Assembly (NCBI GenBank): GCA_012517315.1
Contig: JAAYVE010000046.1
Span: 93,210 to 157,209, forward strand
Source: Deltaproteobacteria bacterium
GTDB lineage: Bacteria > Desulfobacterota > Syntrophobacteria > Syntrophobacterales > Syntrophobacteraceae
Direction: 5' to 3'
Length of the DNA stretch: 64,000 nt
Below the pieces are notes generated by a model. The model was given only the letters and a program-made list of their open reading frames with translations, had not been told where the DNA came from and made no database searches. Positions 8,548 to 17,125 of this stretch are shown here, piece by piece. Both the position numbers and the translations under genes were made by a program. The stretch's first letter is position 1. Each line of letters opens with the position of its first letter.

Positions 8548-9822
8548 CTAGCGAATCATTTCCACGAAGGCCTCTACTCGCGTCTTCAGTTGCTCCACGT
8601 CCTCCATGCTGTAATCCGTTTCAATGGAAAGCATGGGGACTCCCGCTTCCTTTAATGCCTTGTCCACTTTGAAGGCCTCGATGGCATAGGGATGGCAGAA
8701 GGAAAGGCCGTAGTGGATCACACCGTTCACCTGGAGCTCTTTTGCCATGGAGACGACATTGTCCAGCCGTTCCGCGTTGGGGGTGAAGCAGGCGCAGTCG
8801 ATGCGCATGTAGCGATCGGCAAGGGCGTCGATCATGGCTTCAAAGGATGGGCCGTTCTCATCCACCAAGTCCCTCGTATTCCTCGTTCCGATGCACGACT
8901 CCTCGCCCACGATGACCGCTCCCGATGATTCCACCACGAAGGGCAGCTTCCAGTTGGGCACCGCCATGGGGCACCCCGACAGCATGAGACGGGGGGTCCC
9001 CTCCGGTGCGATGCCCTGTTTCGCGTTCACGCGCTCCTCGATTTCGTCGCACAATTTGTGGATGTTTTCCGTGAAGCGGACAGGGTCGTCGTAAAAACTG
9101 ATCTGGTTGACCAGGAGGACATCCCGGCCCGATATGGGTGCGGGAACTGCAGCCCGCAGCCGGTTGAGCCTCTGGAGTGCGCGCCGCCTGTCGTTGACGA
9201 CCCGGATGGACTGGGAGAGCTTGGCTGCAGCGATGGTGTTCCCGGTCAACTCCTCGATCTTCTCCTTGAAACGAATGACCTCACCGCGCCAGAGATCCCT
9301 GTCACAGGCGTTCTTCATCTGAGGAATTTCCATGACATAGAGGGGAGCGTAATCAACGAAGATTTCATAAGCCTTCTTCTTTCCATCGCAGGTGGTTTCC
9401 CCCACCACCAGATCGCAGGATTCCAAGTAAGGGCACAGCCTCGACAGCTTGAAACCCACGAATGACTTGATGAGAGCACACGTGTTCCGCGGCAGGATCT
9501 TTTCCGCAGCGTCCTTGCCGATTTCCGCCCCCGCGCAAAGGCCCACCTGGATGGCATCGGCTGCCAGGACGATCTCTTCGGGGACAAACACACAGAACGT
9601 CCCGATGACTTTTCGCCCCTGGGCTTTGGCATCCTGCAACTCCTTGATGCGCAGCCCGTGGACTTCCGAGAGGACGAAATCGAGGTATTCCATTCCCCGA
9701 AGCCTTCCCGTCTGACTCAAGTAAATGTCCCCGTAGAATTTTCCCAACACCTGGAGCAGTCCTGCATGGGCATCCAAATCCAAGTTCAGTTTTTCCCACA
9801 TGGCCTCATAGGTGTGTGACAT
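8548..9822 (-). CDS. Double-cubane-cluster protein, HgdB/YjiM family (2-hydroxyacyl-CoA dehydratase-like reductase)
   Basis: A 424-residue protein of the HgdB/FldC superfamily. It follows E. coli YjiM closely: GTFCVFVPEE, PRNTCALIKS, LVVGETTCDGKKK, SGCPM, CACFTPNAERL and a final IETDYS segment. Shared cysteines are Cys77, 96, 115, 130, 145, 284, 310, 343, 345 and 376. The superfamily's characterised single-subunit members carry an [8Fe-9S] double cubane and reduce small substrates with ATP-driven electrons from the activator. No second dehydratase subunit (HgdA-like) and no CoA-transferase or acyl-CoA gene is nearby. That favours a double-cubane reductase over a 2-hydroxyacyl-CoA dehydratase. 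The ATG at 9822 has an excellent GGAGGTGG site. The substrate is unknown. Confidence 0.88.
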   Translation of the reverse strand: MSHTYEAMWEKLNLDLDAHAGLLQVLGKFYGDIYLSQTGRLRGMEYLDFVLSEVHGLRIKELQDAKAQGRKVIGTFCVFVPEEIVLAADAIQVGLCAGAEIGKDAAEKILPRNTCALIKSFVGFKLSRLCPYLESCDLVVGETTCDGKKKAYEIFVDYAPLYVMEIPQMKNACDRDLWRGEVIRFKEKIEELTGNTIAAAKLSQSIRVVNDRRRALQRLNRLRAAVPAPISGRDVLLVNQISFYDDPVRFTENIHKLCDEIEERVNAKQGIAPEGTPRLMLSGCPMAVPNWKLPFVVESSGAVIVGEESCIGTRNTRDLVDENGPSFEAMIDALADRYMRIDCACFTPNAERLDNVVSMAKELQVNGVIHYGLSFCHPYAIEAFKVDKALKEAGVPMLSIETDYSMEDVEQLKTRVEAFVEMIR

Positions 9823-10674
9823 GGAACCACCTCCGAATCGTACGGGTTGGGGTAGCGATGGCTTCAAAGAAAGGAAGGACCCTGATTTCCGCCGTAGGAA
9901 GCGTTTGTGGACAGACATTCCCTTCCGACAGTATTGGAGCAGATAACTTGAGAAACATCATTGTACAAATCGATATTCTTGATTTGAGCGTTGTCTGCAC
10001 ATCGACAGGAGCGATGATGCTGCCGCATCCGAGGCATCGGACGCGCCGGTACAATTGGGCGGCCTTCGGAGTGGTAGCTCTCATCAATGCCTTGATCTTG
10101 CGATCGTTGATTTAAAGCCTGGCTCCTTGCATTTCTTCTTCTGGATTCCCAGGTTTCCCAAGGTTTCCAATGAAGTTCCAGGGCAAATCCTGAGAGAAAC
10201 CACAATGGCAAAGGGAGGCATGCTCTGGAAGTCGCAAGATTGTAACCCGGTTTGCAGAGAGGGCGTCTTCGCGGTTCTCGGGAGTCTGCCTCTACCACAC
10301 GAGTGCGAGGGATTGCTCATCCGGCTCAATACGGATCGTTTCCTCAGAGTGGAGGCGTCGCCGGAGCGTCGTGTCACTCCGTGGGGGAATCCCCAGGCTG
10401 GCTCATGATGCATCAGGGCTTGAGTCCCCTATTCAAGCTGGATGTAACGGGTCGCCTTCTGTTCGGGAATGGCTCGGCGAAAAGGGGGGGGGAGAGAGTT
10501 GCGGCTGAGATTGAGGCGGTTCTCCGGGAAACCCATGAATGCGTCCGTGATTTTGCGTGACATTTCGTCGGATATGTTTCGGTGGTTTTCTGCGCCTTGC
10601 TCTGTGGGGATGGCCCACCGTCCCTTTTAAGGAGAGGCTTTGCTGTGGGTTCGCTAAAGCATGGGTCCGCTGCG
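9823..10674. other. Long intergenic stretch (about 850 bases)
   Basis: The region lies between the double-cubane gene and the 3' end of the cyclase-like gene, both on the minus strand. Short open frames exist, one with a CLGCG pair on the minus strand near 10020. None has a credible start and family resemblance together. I could not find a riboswitch, tRNA or terminator. It could hold the double-cubane promoter or a decayed gene. Confidence 0.45.
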
Positions 10675-12018
10675 TCAGATGTCCAGCAGGCCGCTGGAGA
10701 ACTGGTCCCAGTAGGTGACGTGGCCAGCCTTCCAGCGGATCATCCGGGCTTCCCCGTCCTGGGACACGGTGACGGCCAATGCATCTCTCACGGCTTGGCA
10801 GAGCCGGTAAGCGGCCCGGTGTCTCGTGCCCACTTCGCTCGTCGATTCCAGGGCGACCATCTCCCCGTCCGCGTCCAGTGCCCGCGCCACGGTCTCCACC
10901 GGTTTCAAATTCCCGGAGATGATCCCCCCGAAGCCCACCACTTCCATGGGGCGTGTCACCACGACACATCCGTCCACCTCTGCGAGGTCTGCAATGAAAC
11001 GAGCGTATTCGGAGATGGCTTCCTTGGCTCGGGACACTTGCAGGGTTTCGTTGATGAGGTAATCGCGCCATCCCACGGTGCGATCCAAGCATTTTTCATC
11101 GCCGCAGGCTTCCGCCAGGGCGTTCATGGCGTGGATCAGAAGCTGCTGGAATTGCTGCCGTGGTTCACGGTCCTTGAAAACGTATTTCATGTTCACGTAA
11201 CGGCTCAATGCTTCAGGGTTTTCCGTGATTCTGCGAGGGATGGAGACGAAGAGCCCCCCGTGGAGGGAGTTGCGCATGGCATTGACGATAAGACGTGCGT
11301 TCTGCTGCATCATCGCCAGAAGAAAACCGGGCTGGATCGTCGCCCAGGGCTTGGAAGCAGAACGGCGACTGCGTTCGTGCATGAGGTGGAGCCTGGCCCG
11401 ATCATTGGCGCTGATGCCCGTCAGCCAGCTCTCGTGGGACAGGGTCCAGGAGGGCATGGAAATCTGCCCGGATGTGAGTCTCGCCAAAACAAAATGGCCT
11501 TTGGCCACGGTGAGGAGGCCGGGACCGTGAACGCCCACCACGAGGACGGCTGGGAGGGGATCGAAGCTGTGGTGCAGTCCCTGTATGGCCTTGAGCCAAT
11601 GGGAGCCGGAATGAACCAGCCCCCACACCTGCGTGTCCCTATCTGATCCTGCCGTCAGGCCGATGATGGACCGTTCATAAGAGGCTGCCGGGGCAAGGCG
11701 CCGGAGGGTCCGTTCGTTGAACGGCAGGGGAGATGCGAATTCCATGGGCCTGAGACCCAGAGGGGGCGGCAGTTCCGTCTCCACCACCCCCGGATCGATG
11801 GCGATCACCCTGAACCGGAGAATCCGCCCTTCTTCCTGGACCATGCTGGTTTGGTAACAGACGGAGAGGACTCTTTCCAGGAAGACGCGGTCCGGTGGGG
11901 GAACATTCTGACGAATTTGAGGGAGCGCCAGGGGGTTGCCGGCCCCAGTGCACTCATCCCAGTGCTTCAGAACGAAGTCGGCGAAATCTTTTGGATAGGA
12001 GTGTTGCGTCGGACTCAT
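10675..12018 (-). CDS. DisA_N-like (diadenylate cyclase fold) protein with a long N-terminal sensor region
   Basis: A 447-residue soluble protein. The C-terminal 110 residues carry the two signatures of diadenylate cyclases: a DGA-like motif, VDGCVVVTRP (Asp349-Gly350-Cys351, Ala to Cys), and the RHR motif in GTRHRAAYRL (residues 397-406). Active DAC domains make c-di-AMP from two ATP. The N-terminal 330 residues match no catalytic domain I know. The arrangement resembles the DACNV-type architecture, where an uncharacterised sensor domain precedes a DAC domain. The Cys in the DGA position leaves activity open. The gene is on its own, with large gaps on both sides. Confidence 0.66.
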   Translation of the reverse strand: MSPTQHSYPKDFADFVLKHWDECTGAGNPLALPQIRQNVPPPDRVFLERVLSVCYQTSMVQEEGRILRFRVIAIDPGVVETELPPPLGLRPMEFASPLPFNERTLRRLAPAASYERSIIGLTAGSDRDTQVWGLVHSGSHWLKAIQGLHHSFDPLPAVLVVGVHGPGLLTVAKGHFVLARLTSGQISMPSWTLSHESWLTGISANDRARLHLMHERSRRSASKPWATIQPGFLLAMMQQNARLIVNAMRNSLHGGLFVSIPRRITENPEALSRYVNMKYVFKDREPRQQFQQLLIHAMNALAEACGDEKCLDRTVGWRDYLINETLQVSRAKEAISEYARFIADLAEVDGCVVVTRPMEVVGFGGIISGNLKPVETVARALDADGEMVALESTSEVGTRHRAAYRLCQAVRDALAVTVSQDGEARMIRWKAGHVTYWDQFSSGLLDI

Positions 12019-12403
12019 GGGTGTTTTTTGGGAGTGTGCGTTCGTGAATAGGGGTCCAGGAAAAAGTCCTTCAAGGCGTTTTCGGCTGAAGGCGAAGCCC
12101 TTGGCCCTCCGTTGTCCGATGGTTTCGTGTGTTTTCCGGCCTTGCTTTCATGATTCAAACGCCTGCAGGGAAATCCGTGGCGTGTGGAAGCGGAAAATGA
12201 CATCGAGTCAACCAGGAAATCATCGCCCCTGGTGAACCATTCTTATGTATCGCATTTTCCCGAGAGGTACGCAATGTTGGAACTCGAGAAAAGCCTGACA
12301 AAATGAGCGGGATCGTGGCCGATTAATTCATTGGAGGTTTGATCATGTGATAAAATAGAAAAAATTAGACATCCTGCATGATTTCGAGGGGGGAAGCGTG
12401 CCC
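12019..12403. other. Divergent control region, cyclase-like gene and cytochrome operon
   Basis: About 385 bases between two divergent starts. Towards the plus strand it contains an extended -10 element near 12348-12356 and the ribosome site of the cytochrome gene. No supported gene. Confidence 0.5.
12348..12356 (+). promoter_or_regulatory. Possible extended -10 promoter of the cytochrome and sensor-kinase operon
   Basis: TG-A-TAAAAT (TG at 12348-12349, TAAAAT at 12351-12356) is an extended -10 element with five of six matches. No good -35 lies at the right distance. Transcription would start near 12363, about 40 bases before the cytochrome ATG. Confidence 0.33.
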
Positions 12404-12904
12404 ATGGGGTATCACACCACGCACACCGGTTTGCGACGCATGAGAGTTCTCATGGCAGCCATGTGTGGGCTCCTGCTTTGCGAGGGTATGCCGCAGGCGT
12501 TGGAAGAGGTCGAAAGACCTCCTGCTTACTTGGGTTCAAAGGCCTGCAGGAACTGCCATGAGCGCCAATATGAGTCGTTCAGCACCCATGCAAAGAAAAG
12601 CTCATCGTTTCAGAGCATCACTCGGCTGAAGAAGGAACTGACGGAAAAGGAACTACAAGGGTGCTATTTCTGTCACACCACGGGTTACGGCGAACCCGGC
12701 GGTTTTGTGAACGAGGAGGCCACACCGCACTTGAAGAACGCGGGTTGCGAGGTTTGCCATGGTCCCGGGGAGCGGCACGCGGCGACCCGGAGAGCCGAGG
12801 ATATCAAGGGGCGCCTGACTCCGGAAGACTGTGAGAAATGCCACACTTCCGATAGGGTCAAGGCGTTCCGGTACAAGCCCCTCATTCATGGTGGCGCCCA
12901 CTGA
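12404..12904 (+). CDS. Periplasmic tetrahaem c-type cytochrome (cytochrome c554-like)
   Basis: A 166-residue exported protein with four CXXCH haem-attachment sites at about residues 48-52, 87-91, 115-119 and 143-147 (CRNCH, CYFCH, CEVCH, CEKCH). An N-terminal basic and hydrophobic signal (residues 10-32) precedes them. The start of the mature region (AYLGSKACRNCHERQYESF) and the HGPGE after the third haem are typical of the cytochrome c554/c-prime superfamily. The ATG at 12404 is chosen over the GTG at 12398 for its spacing from GAGGGGGG. The sensor kinase starts 28 bases downstream. The cytochrome probably delivers electrons to, or reports the redox state to, that haem-tagged sensor (inference). 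Confidence 0.88.
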   Translation: MGYHTTHTGLRRMRVLMAAMCGLLLCEGMPQALEEVERPPAYLGSKACRNCHERQYESFSTHAKKSSSFQSITRLKKELTEKELQGCYFCHTTGYGEPGGFVNEEATPHLKNAGCEVCHGPGERHAATRRAEDIKGRLTPEDCEKCHTSDRVKAFRYKPLIHGGAH

Positions 12905-12932
12905 CGGGCGATCGGCACCGGGATGAAATCAC

Positions 12933-15638
12933 ATGTTCCGATTCATCAAGAAGAGCCTGGCCAACAAGATCCTGGTGGCGATGGCCACCTCGATTCTCCT
13001 CATCATGGGGACGGAAGTCCTCGTGCGCATCTATTTCGGCACCCGGGACAGAGTGGAACTCATCAGTGTCGCTGCAAAGGAATTGGCCAGTTCCACCTAC
13101 GCGGGCATCAAGCATCCCATGGCAATGGGGGATGCGCAGGCGATCATGGAGCAGATGAAGGACATCAGGCACACGGCGGAAGACATCGAGGTATTCATCT
13201 GCGACTTCGAACAGGAGGTGATTTACTCCACTCACGAAGAGAAGCTCAGAACGCGACTGTCGGACATCATCCGCAACCGGAACGCTCTCAACGCCCTGGA
13301 AGAGATCCTGGTGAGCGGAAAGCCTTCTCAGAGCCGGTTCGTAGACGATACGTCGGGCAGGAAGCATTTCGTCTACTTCTTCCCCATTCTCAATCAGCCC
13401 GACTGTCATCACTGCCACGGCGCATCGAGAGAGGTGCTTGGAACCATGGCTATCCGCATGAACATCGAGAGGGCCTATGAGACGGTGGCGGATCAGCGGA
13501 ACCGAACCATTTTCCTGACCCTCTTGGGGATCAGCCTCGTGTCCATGGTCACATGGTTCGTGGTGAACCGTTTCGTGAAGCGTCCCGTTCGGGACCTTGC
13601 AGAAAAGGCCAGGCGTTTCGCGGAAGGCGACATGACAGTGGCTTATCGCGGCAGGACCGAGGACGAGATCGGAGTTCTGGGGGAGACTTTCAATCACATG
13701 GTGGGGGCGGTCTCTTCCGCCAGGAGAAGCCTAGAGGAGGAAATCGCTAGAAAGACGGGTTTGCTCAACGAGAGGACCCGCCTCATCACCTTGCTGGAGA
13801 AGGCAAACCGGGAGTTGCGCCAGCTGGACGAGCTCAAGTCCACCTTTCTCGCCAACATGTCCCACGAACTGCGAACACCGATGAATTCCATTATCGGCTA
13901 TACGGACCTGCTCATTGACGGGGTGGACGGTCCCGTGAACTCGGAGCAGGCCAAAAGCCTCGAGAAAATCGCCTCCAATTCCCGTTATCTCTTGCAGCTC
14001 ATCAACGACATCCTGGACATTTCCAAAATCGAATCGGGAAAAATGAAATTGAGCCCCAGGGAAATCGACTTGAACTGGGTGATCCAATCGGCGGTTACCG
14101 CCTTCGAACCGGCCCTGAGGAAAAAGGATTTGCAGGTGTCGTACGAAGTGGAGCCGGAGGTTTCCAGGGTTTTCGGGGATGAGGACGCCATTCGGCAGAT
14201 TCTCATGAATTTGATCTCCAACGCGGTGAAATTCACGGAGAAAGGAACCATCAGGATCACCGCCGGTGTGTCGGAGCGGGGCGTGGAACCCGGGCGATCT
14301 CCCGTTTTTGCCGAGGTCCGCGTAGAGGATACGGGGGTGGGGATCAGGGAGGAGGATCTGGACGTGATTTTCGACAAGTTTGTCCAGGTGGATCTCACCA
14401 CGGTGCGCCAGCAAGAGGGCACCGGGCTCGGCCTCAGTATCGCCAGGGGGCTCGTGGCCCTCCATAAGGGGATGATCTGGGCGACAAGCGAATACGGGAA
14501 GGGAAGCTGCTTCCGTTTCACCATCCCTCTCTCCCGGGAGGTACTGGAAGGGTCCGCGGAGCCCGTTATTGAGCTGAGGATGGCTGATGCTCTAGCCGAC
14601 TACTTCGGTACCCCGGTGGAAACGTTCCTCAAGCCCCCCCATTTTGCCGGGAGGCAGATCCGGTGCTGGCACTATGCGCGATGCGGGCATCCCAGCTGCC
14701 CGGCATACGGCAGTGAAGAAGGACGCTGCTGGCTGATTCTGGGGACCCACTGCGCGGGACTGAAGATCGCCAGCTACCCCGAAAAGGTGGAATTCTGCAA
14801 AGGCTGTGAACTCATCGAGAATGTCGTCCTCAAGGAGGCGGCGGAGGCACTGCCTGGAGACAGGGAACCCGGAGGTTCACGCGGCGGATCGGAAAAGGTC
14901 GTCCTGGCCGTGGATGACAACCCGGACAATATCGACATCCTCAAAAAATTCGTCGGCGACGAGTATGTCGTGGTGGGTCTGCTCTCGGGTGAGAGTGCCG
15001 CATTGAAAGCGAAGGCCATCCGGCCTGCAGCCATCACCCTGGACATCCTCATGCCCGGCAAGGACGGCTGGCAGGTGCTCCGCGAACTCAAAGAAGACCC
15101 GGAAACACTGGACATCCCGGTCATCATCATCTCCATTCTGGATGACAGGCGCATGGCCTTCAGCTTGGGGGCGGCCGAGTACATCACGAAACCTTTGGCC
15201 AAGGATGTGCTGTTGAAGAAGCTCCGTAATCTGGAAGGACCAACGCCGGTAAGCCGGATCCTGATCGTGGACAGCGACGCCGAAATCGTGCGCCTCATCG
15301 GCCGCGTTCTCGAAGAGGCCGGGTATGAGGTCACGCTCTGCTACAACAGCACGGATGCCATCAGGCACATGGAGGATTTCAGACCCCACATGGTGATCCT
15401 GAGCCTCGGACTGCCCAGGGAAGAGGGACTCGATGTCATCGAGTTCATCAAGACCCGTGAGGAGGTCAGAAACCTTCCCTTGATCATCCTCACCACCCGG
15501 GAATTCACCGCCCCGGAGATTAACGCCCTGAACGGACGCATCAAGGCGATTCTCAACAAGGGATTTCTCGGGGAGCAGGAATTGGCAAGGGAACTCAAGA
15601 ATTGCCTGCGCAAGGTGAGTGAGGGGCGAAAGGATTGA
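12933..15638 (+). CDS. Hybrid sensor histidine kinase with periplasmic haem-c site, two-CW domain and two receivers
   Basis: An inner-membrane kinase of 901 residues. Order: helix 1 (about 11-33), periplasmic domain with a CHHCH haem-c site (158-162), helix 2 (192-212), HAMP (213-265), coiled coil, HisKA with His311 in NMSHELRTPMN, HATPase_c (N-box ISNAVKF, GTGLGLSI), a cysteine cluster CWHYARC..CPAY..CW..GTHC..CKGC (578-625) matching the two-CW type, receiver 1 (acceptor Asp704, Lys753) and receiver 2. In receiver 2 the acceptor position is Ser824 (VILSLGLP in place of VxLDLxLP), so it probably cannot be phosphorylated. Its operon is cytochrome, this kinase, a response regulator and a receiver-kinase. 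The haem site suggests redox or gas sensing; the signal is not identified. Confidence 0.9.
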   Translation: MFRFIKKSLANKILVAMATSILLIMGTEVLVRIYFGTRDRVELISVAAKELASSTYAGIKHPMAMGDAQAIMEQMKDIRHTAEDIEVFICDFEQEVIYSTHEEKLRTRLSDIIRNRNALNALEEILVSGKPSQSRFVDDTSGRKHFVYFFPILNQPDCHHCHGASREVLGTMAIRMNIERAYETVADQRNRTIFLTLLGISLVSMVTWFVVNRFVKRPVRDLAEKARRFAEGDMTVAYRGRTEDEIGVLGETFNHMVGAVSSARRSLEEEIARKTGLLNERTRLITLLEKANRELRQLDELKSTFLANMSHELRTPMNSIIGYTDLLIDGVDGPVNSEQAKSLEKIASNSRYLLQLINDILDISKIESGKMKLSPREIDLNWVIQSAVTAFEPALRKKDLQVSYEVEPEVSRVFGDEDAIRQILMNLISNAVKFTEKGTIRITAGVSERGVEPGRSPVFAEVRVEDTGVGIREEDLDVIFDKFVQVDLTTVRQQEGTGLGLSIARGLVALHKGMIWATSEYGKGSCFRFTIPLSREVLEGSAEPVIELRMADALADYFGTPVETFLKPPHFAGRQIRCWHYARCGHPSCPAYGSEEGRCWLILGTHCAGLKIASYPEKVEFCKGCELIENVVLKEAAEALPGDREPGGSRGGSEKVVLAVDDNPDNIDILKKFVGDEYVVVGLLSGESAALKAKAIRPAAITLDILMPGKDGWQVLRELKEDPETLDIPVIIISILDDRRMAFSLGAAEYITKPLAKDVLLKKLRNLEGPTPVSRILIVDSDAEIVRLIGRVLEEAGYEVTLCYNSTDAIRHMEDFRPHMVILSLGLPREEGLDVIEFIKTREEVRNLPLIILTTREFTAPEINALNGRIKAILNKGFLGEQELARELKNCLRKVSEGRKD

Positions 15639-15651
15639 GGAGGGAGAGCCG

Positions 15652-16089
15652 GTGGAGGTGGGAAAAAAAGGTTTGAGAAAGATTCTGGTGGTCGACGACA
15701 ACACGGACAGCCGTGAATTGGTGAAAAAGGTGCTAAAACGGCACGACTTCGAAATCCTCGAAGCAGTGGATGGAGAAGAAGCCCTGGCCATGGCGGTGAG
15801 CGAAAAGCCTGATCTCATCCTCATGGATCGGTCCCTGCCCAAGCTGGATGGACTTGAAGTCACAAGGAGGCTAAAGCGCAGCAAAGAGTTCGAAAAGACT
15901 CCCATCGTCGCCCTCACGGCGCATGCCATGCGAGGGGACAAAGAGACCGCCCTGGCCGCCGGTTGTGCGGGGTACATCGCAAAACCCATCGACGTACGCA
16001 CCCTTGCGGCGGAGGTCCTGTTGTACCTCGAAAAACAAGGTGGAGAATCCCGTAATGGAGGGAAAGTACAAGATTCTCATCGCCGATGA
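15652..16089 (+). CDS. Single-domain response regulator (CheY-like)
   Basis: A 145-residue receiver with VVDDNTDS, acceptor Asp59 in LILMDRSLPKLDG, a TALTAHAM switch region and Lys in GYIAKPID. There is no output domain, so it acts as a phosphotransfer intermediate or by protein contact. The GTG at 15652 is chosen because a GGAGGGAG site lies just upstream. The same frame is open from 15619, inside the kinase gene. Its 3' end overlaps the next gene by 35 bases. It is probably an acceptor for the hybrid kinase upstream or the receiver-kinase downstream. Confidence 0.86.
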   Translation: MEVGKKGLRKILVVDDNTDSRELVKKVLKRHDFEILEAVDGEEALAMAVSEKPDLILMDRSLPKLDGLEVTRRLKRSKEFEKTPIVALTAHAMRGDKETALAAGCAGYIAKPIDVRTLAAEVLLYLEKQGGESRNGGKVQDSHRR

Positions 16090-17125
16090 CGCAACAGATG
16101 TGGTTGAACTCCTGCGAAAAAGACTTCGCTTCGAAGGGTACGAAACCATCGAGGCCTTCGACGGGGAAGAGTGCCTGGAGCGGGTGAGGGAGACCAATCC
16201 TGATCTCATCATCCTCGACATCATGATGCCCAAGATCGACGGCTATGAAGTGTGCCGAACCCTCAAGTCCCAGCAACGAACGGCGTACATCCCCATCCTG
16301 ATGCTCACGGCCAAGGGGGAGGTGGAGGACAAGGTGAAGGGGCTGGATGCGGGCGCCCAGGATTACCTTGCCAAGCCTTTCAACTACGCCGAACTGTCCG
16401 CCCGCGTCAAATCCCTGCTTTCTGTCAAGAGCGCAAGAGAAAAACTGGTGCAGGAGGAAAAAAGCGACGCGTTGGATCACATGATGGAGGGGGTGGTCCA
16501 CGAATTGCGCAATCCCCTCACCTCCATCGGCGGTTTTGCCCGGAGGTTGCTGGACAGCCTGGAAACGGGCGACCCCAATCGCAAGTACGTGGAGATCATC
16601 ACCGCGGAAGTGTCCCGCCTCGAGAAGATGGTCAAGCACCTGGTGGAACTCAAAACGGCGGCATTGTCCTACAAGGAACCGGAGGACATCAATGTGCTCA
16701 TCACGGAGGTTCTCGACGGATTCCGAAAATGGTGCGAGGCGGAAGGAGTGGAACTGAAGGTGGACCTGATGGAAAATTTGCCGTGTCTTCCCTTGGATCG
16801 GGAGAACATGAAACTGGCCCTGTCTCACATGGTGGAGAATTCTATCGAGGCGATGCAGGGCCGTTCTCCAAAACTCCTGACCATTGCCAGCAGCCTCGAG
16901 GGAGGCAGGATTGAAGTCTCCATAAGAGACACGGGAAGAGGTGTTCCCAAGGACAAGGTGAAGTATCTGTTCGACCCGTTTTTCACGTCCAAGACGTCGG
17001 GCCCCGGCTTGGGACTGACGCTGGCCCTGAGGATCATCCAAGAACACCGGGGAACCATTTCTGTCGAGAGTGAGGCGGGGAAAGGAACGGTCTTTACCGT
17101 TCGCCTCCCCGTCAGTCGTCCCTGA
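16055..17125 (+). CDS. Receiver-histidine kinase fusion (REC-HisKA-HATPase)
   Basis: A 356-residue cytoplasmic protein. Residues 1-122 form a receiver (IADDATD, acceptor Asp55 in LIILDIMMPKIDG, Lys in YLAKPFN). They are followed by a dimerisation helix with His149 in VVHELRNPLTSIGG and an ATPase domain (N-box MVENSIEAM, G1 DTGRGV, F-box FDPFFTSK, G2 GPGLGLTLALRI). With no membrane segment, the kinase is likely switched by phosphorylation of its own receiver, making it a relay downstream of the haem-tagged kinase. The ATG at 16055 has AAGGTGGAG upstream and sits within the 3' end of the response-regulator gene, which indicates coupling. Confidence 0.88.
   Translation: MEGKYKILIADDATDVVELLRKRLRFEGYETIEAFDGEECLERVRETNPDLIILDIMMPKIDGYEVCRTLKSQQRTAYIPILMLTAKGEVEDKVKGLDAGAQDYLAKPFNYAELSARVKSLLSVKSAREKLVQEEKSDALDHMMEGVVHELRNPLTSIGGFARRLLDSLETGDPNRKYVEIITAEVSRLEKMVKHLVELKTAALSYKEPEDINVLITEVLDGFRKWCEAEGVELKVDLMENLPCLPLDRENMKLALSHMVENSIEAMQGRSPKLLTIASSLEGGRIEVSIRDTGRGVPKDKVKYLFDPFFTSKTSGPGLGLTLALRIIQEHRGTISVESEAGKGTVFTVRLPVSRP

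Noticed and set aside
9806..10087. Minus-strand open frame with a CLGCG pair, as a possible zinc-ribbon gene
   Set aside because: No ribosome site, overlaps the start of the double-cubane gene, and the rest of the translation has no consistent pattern.
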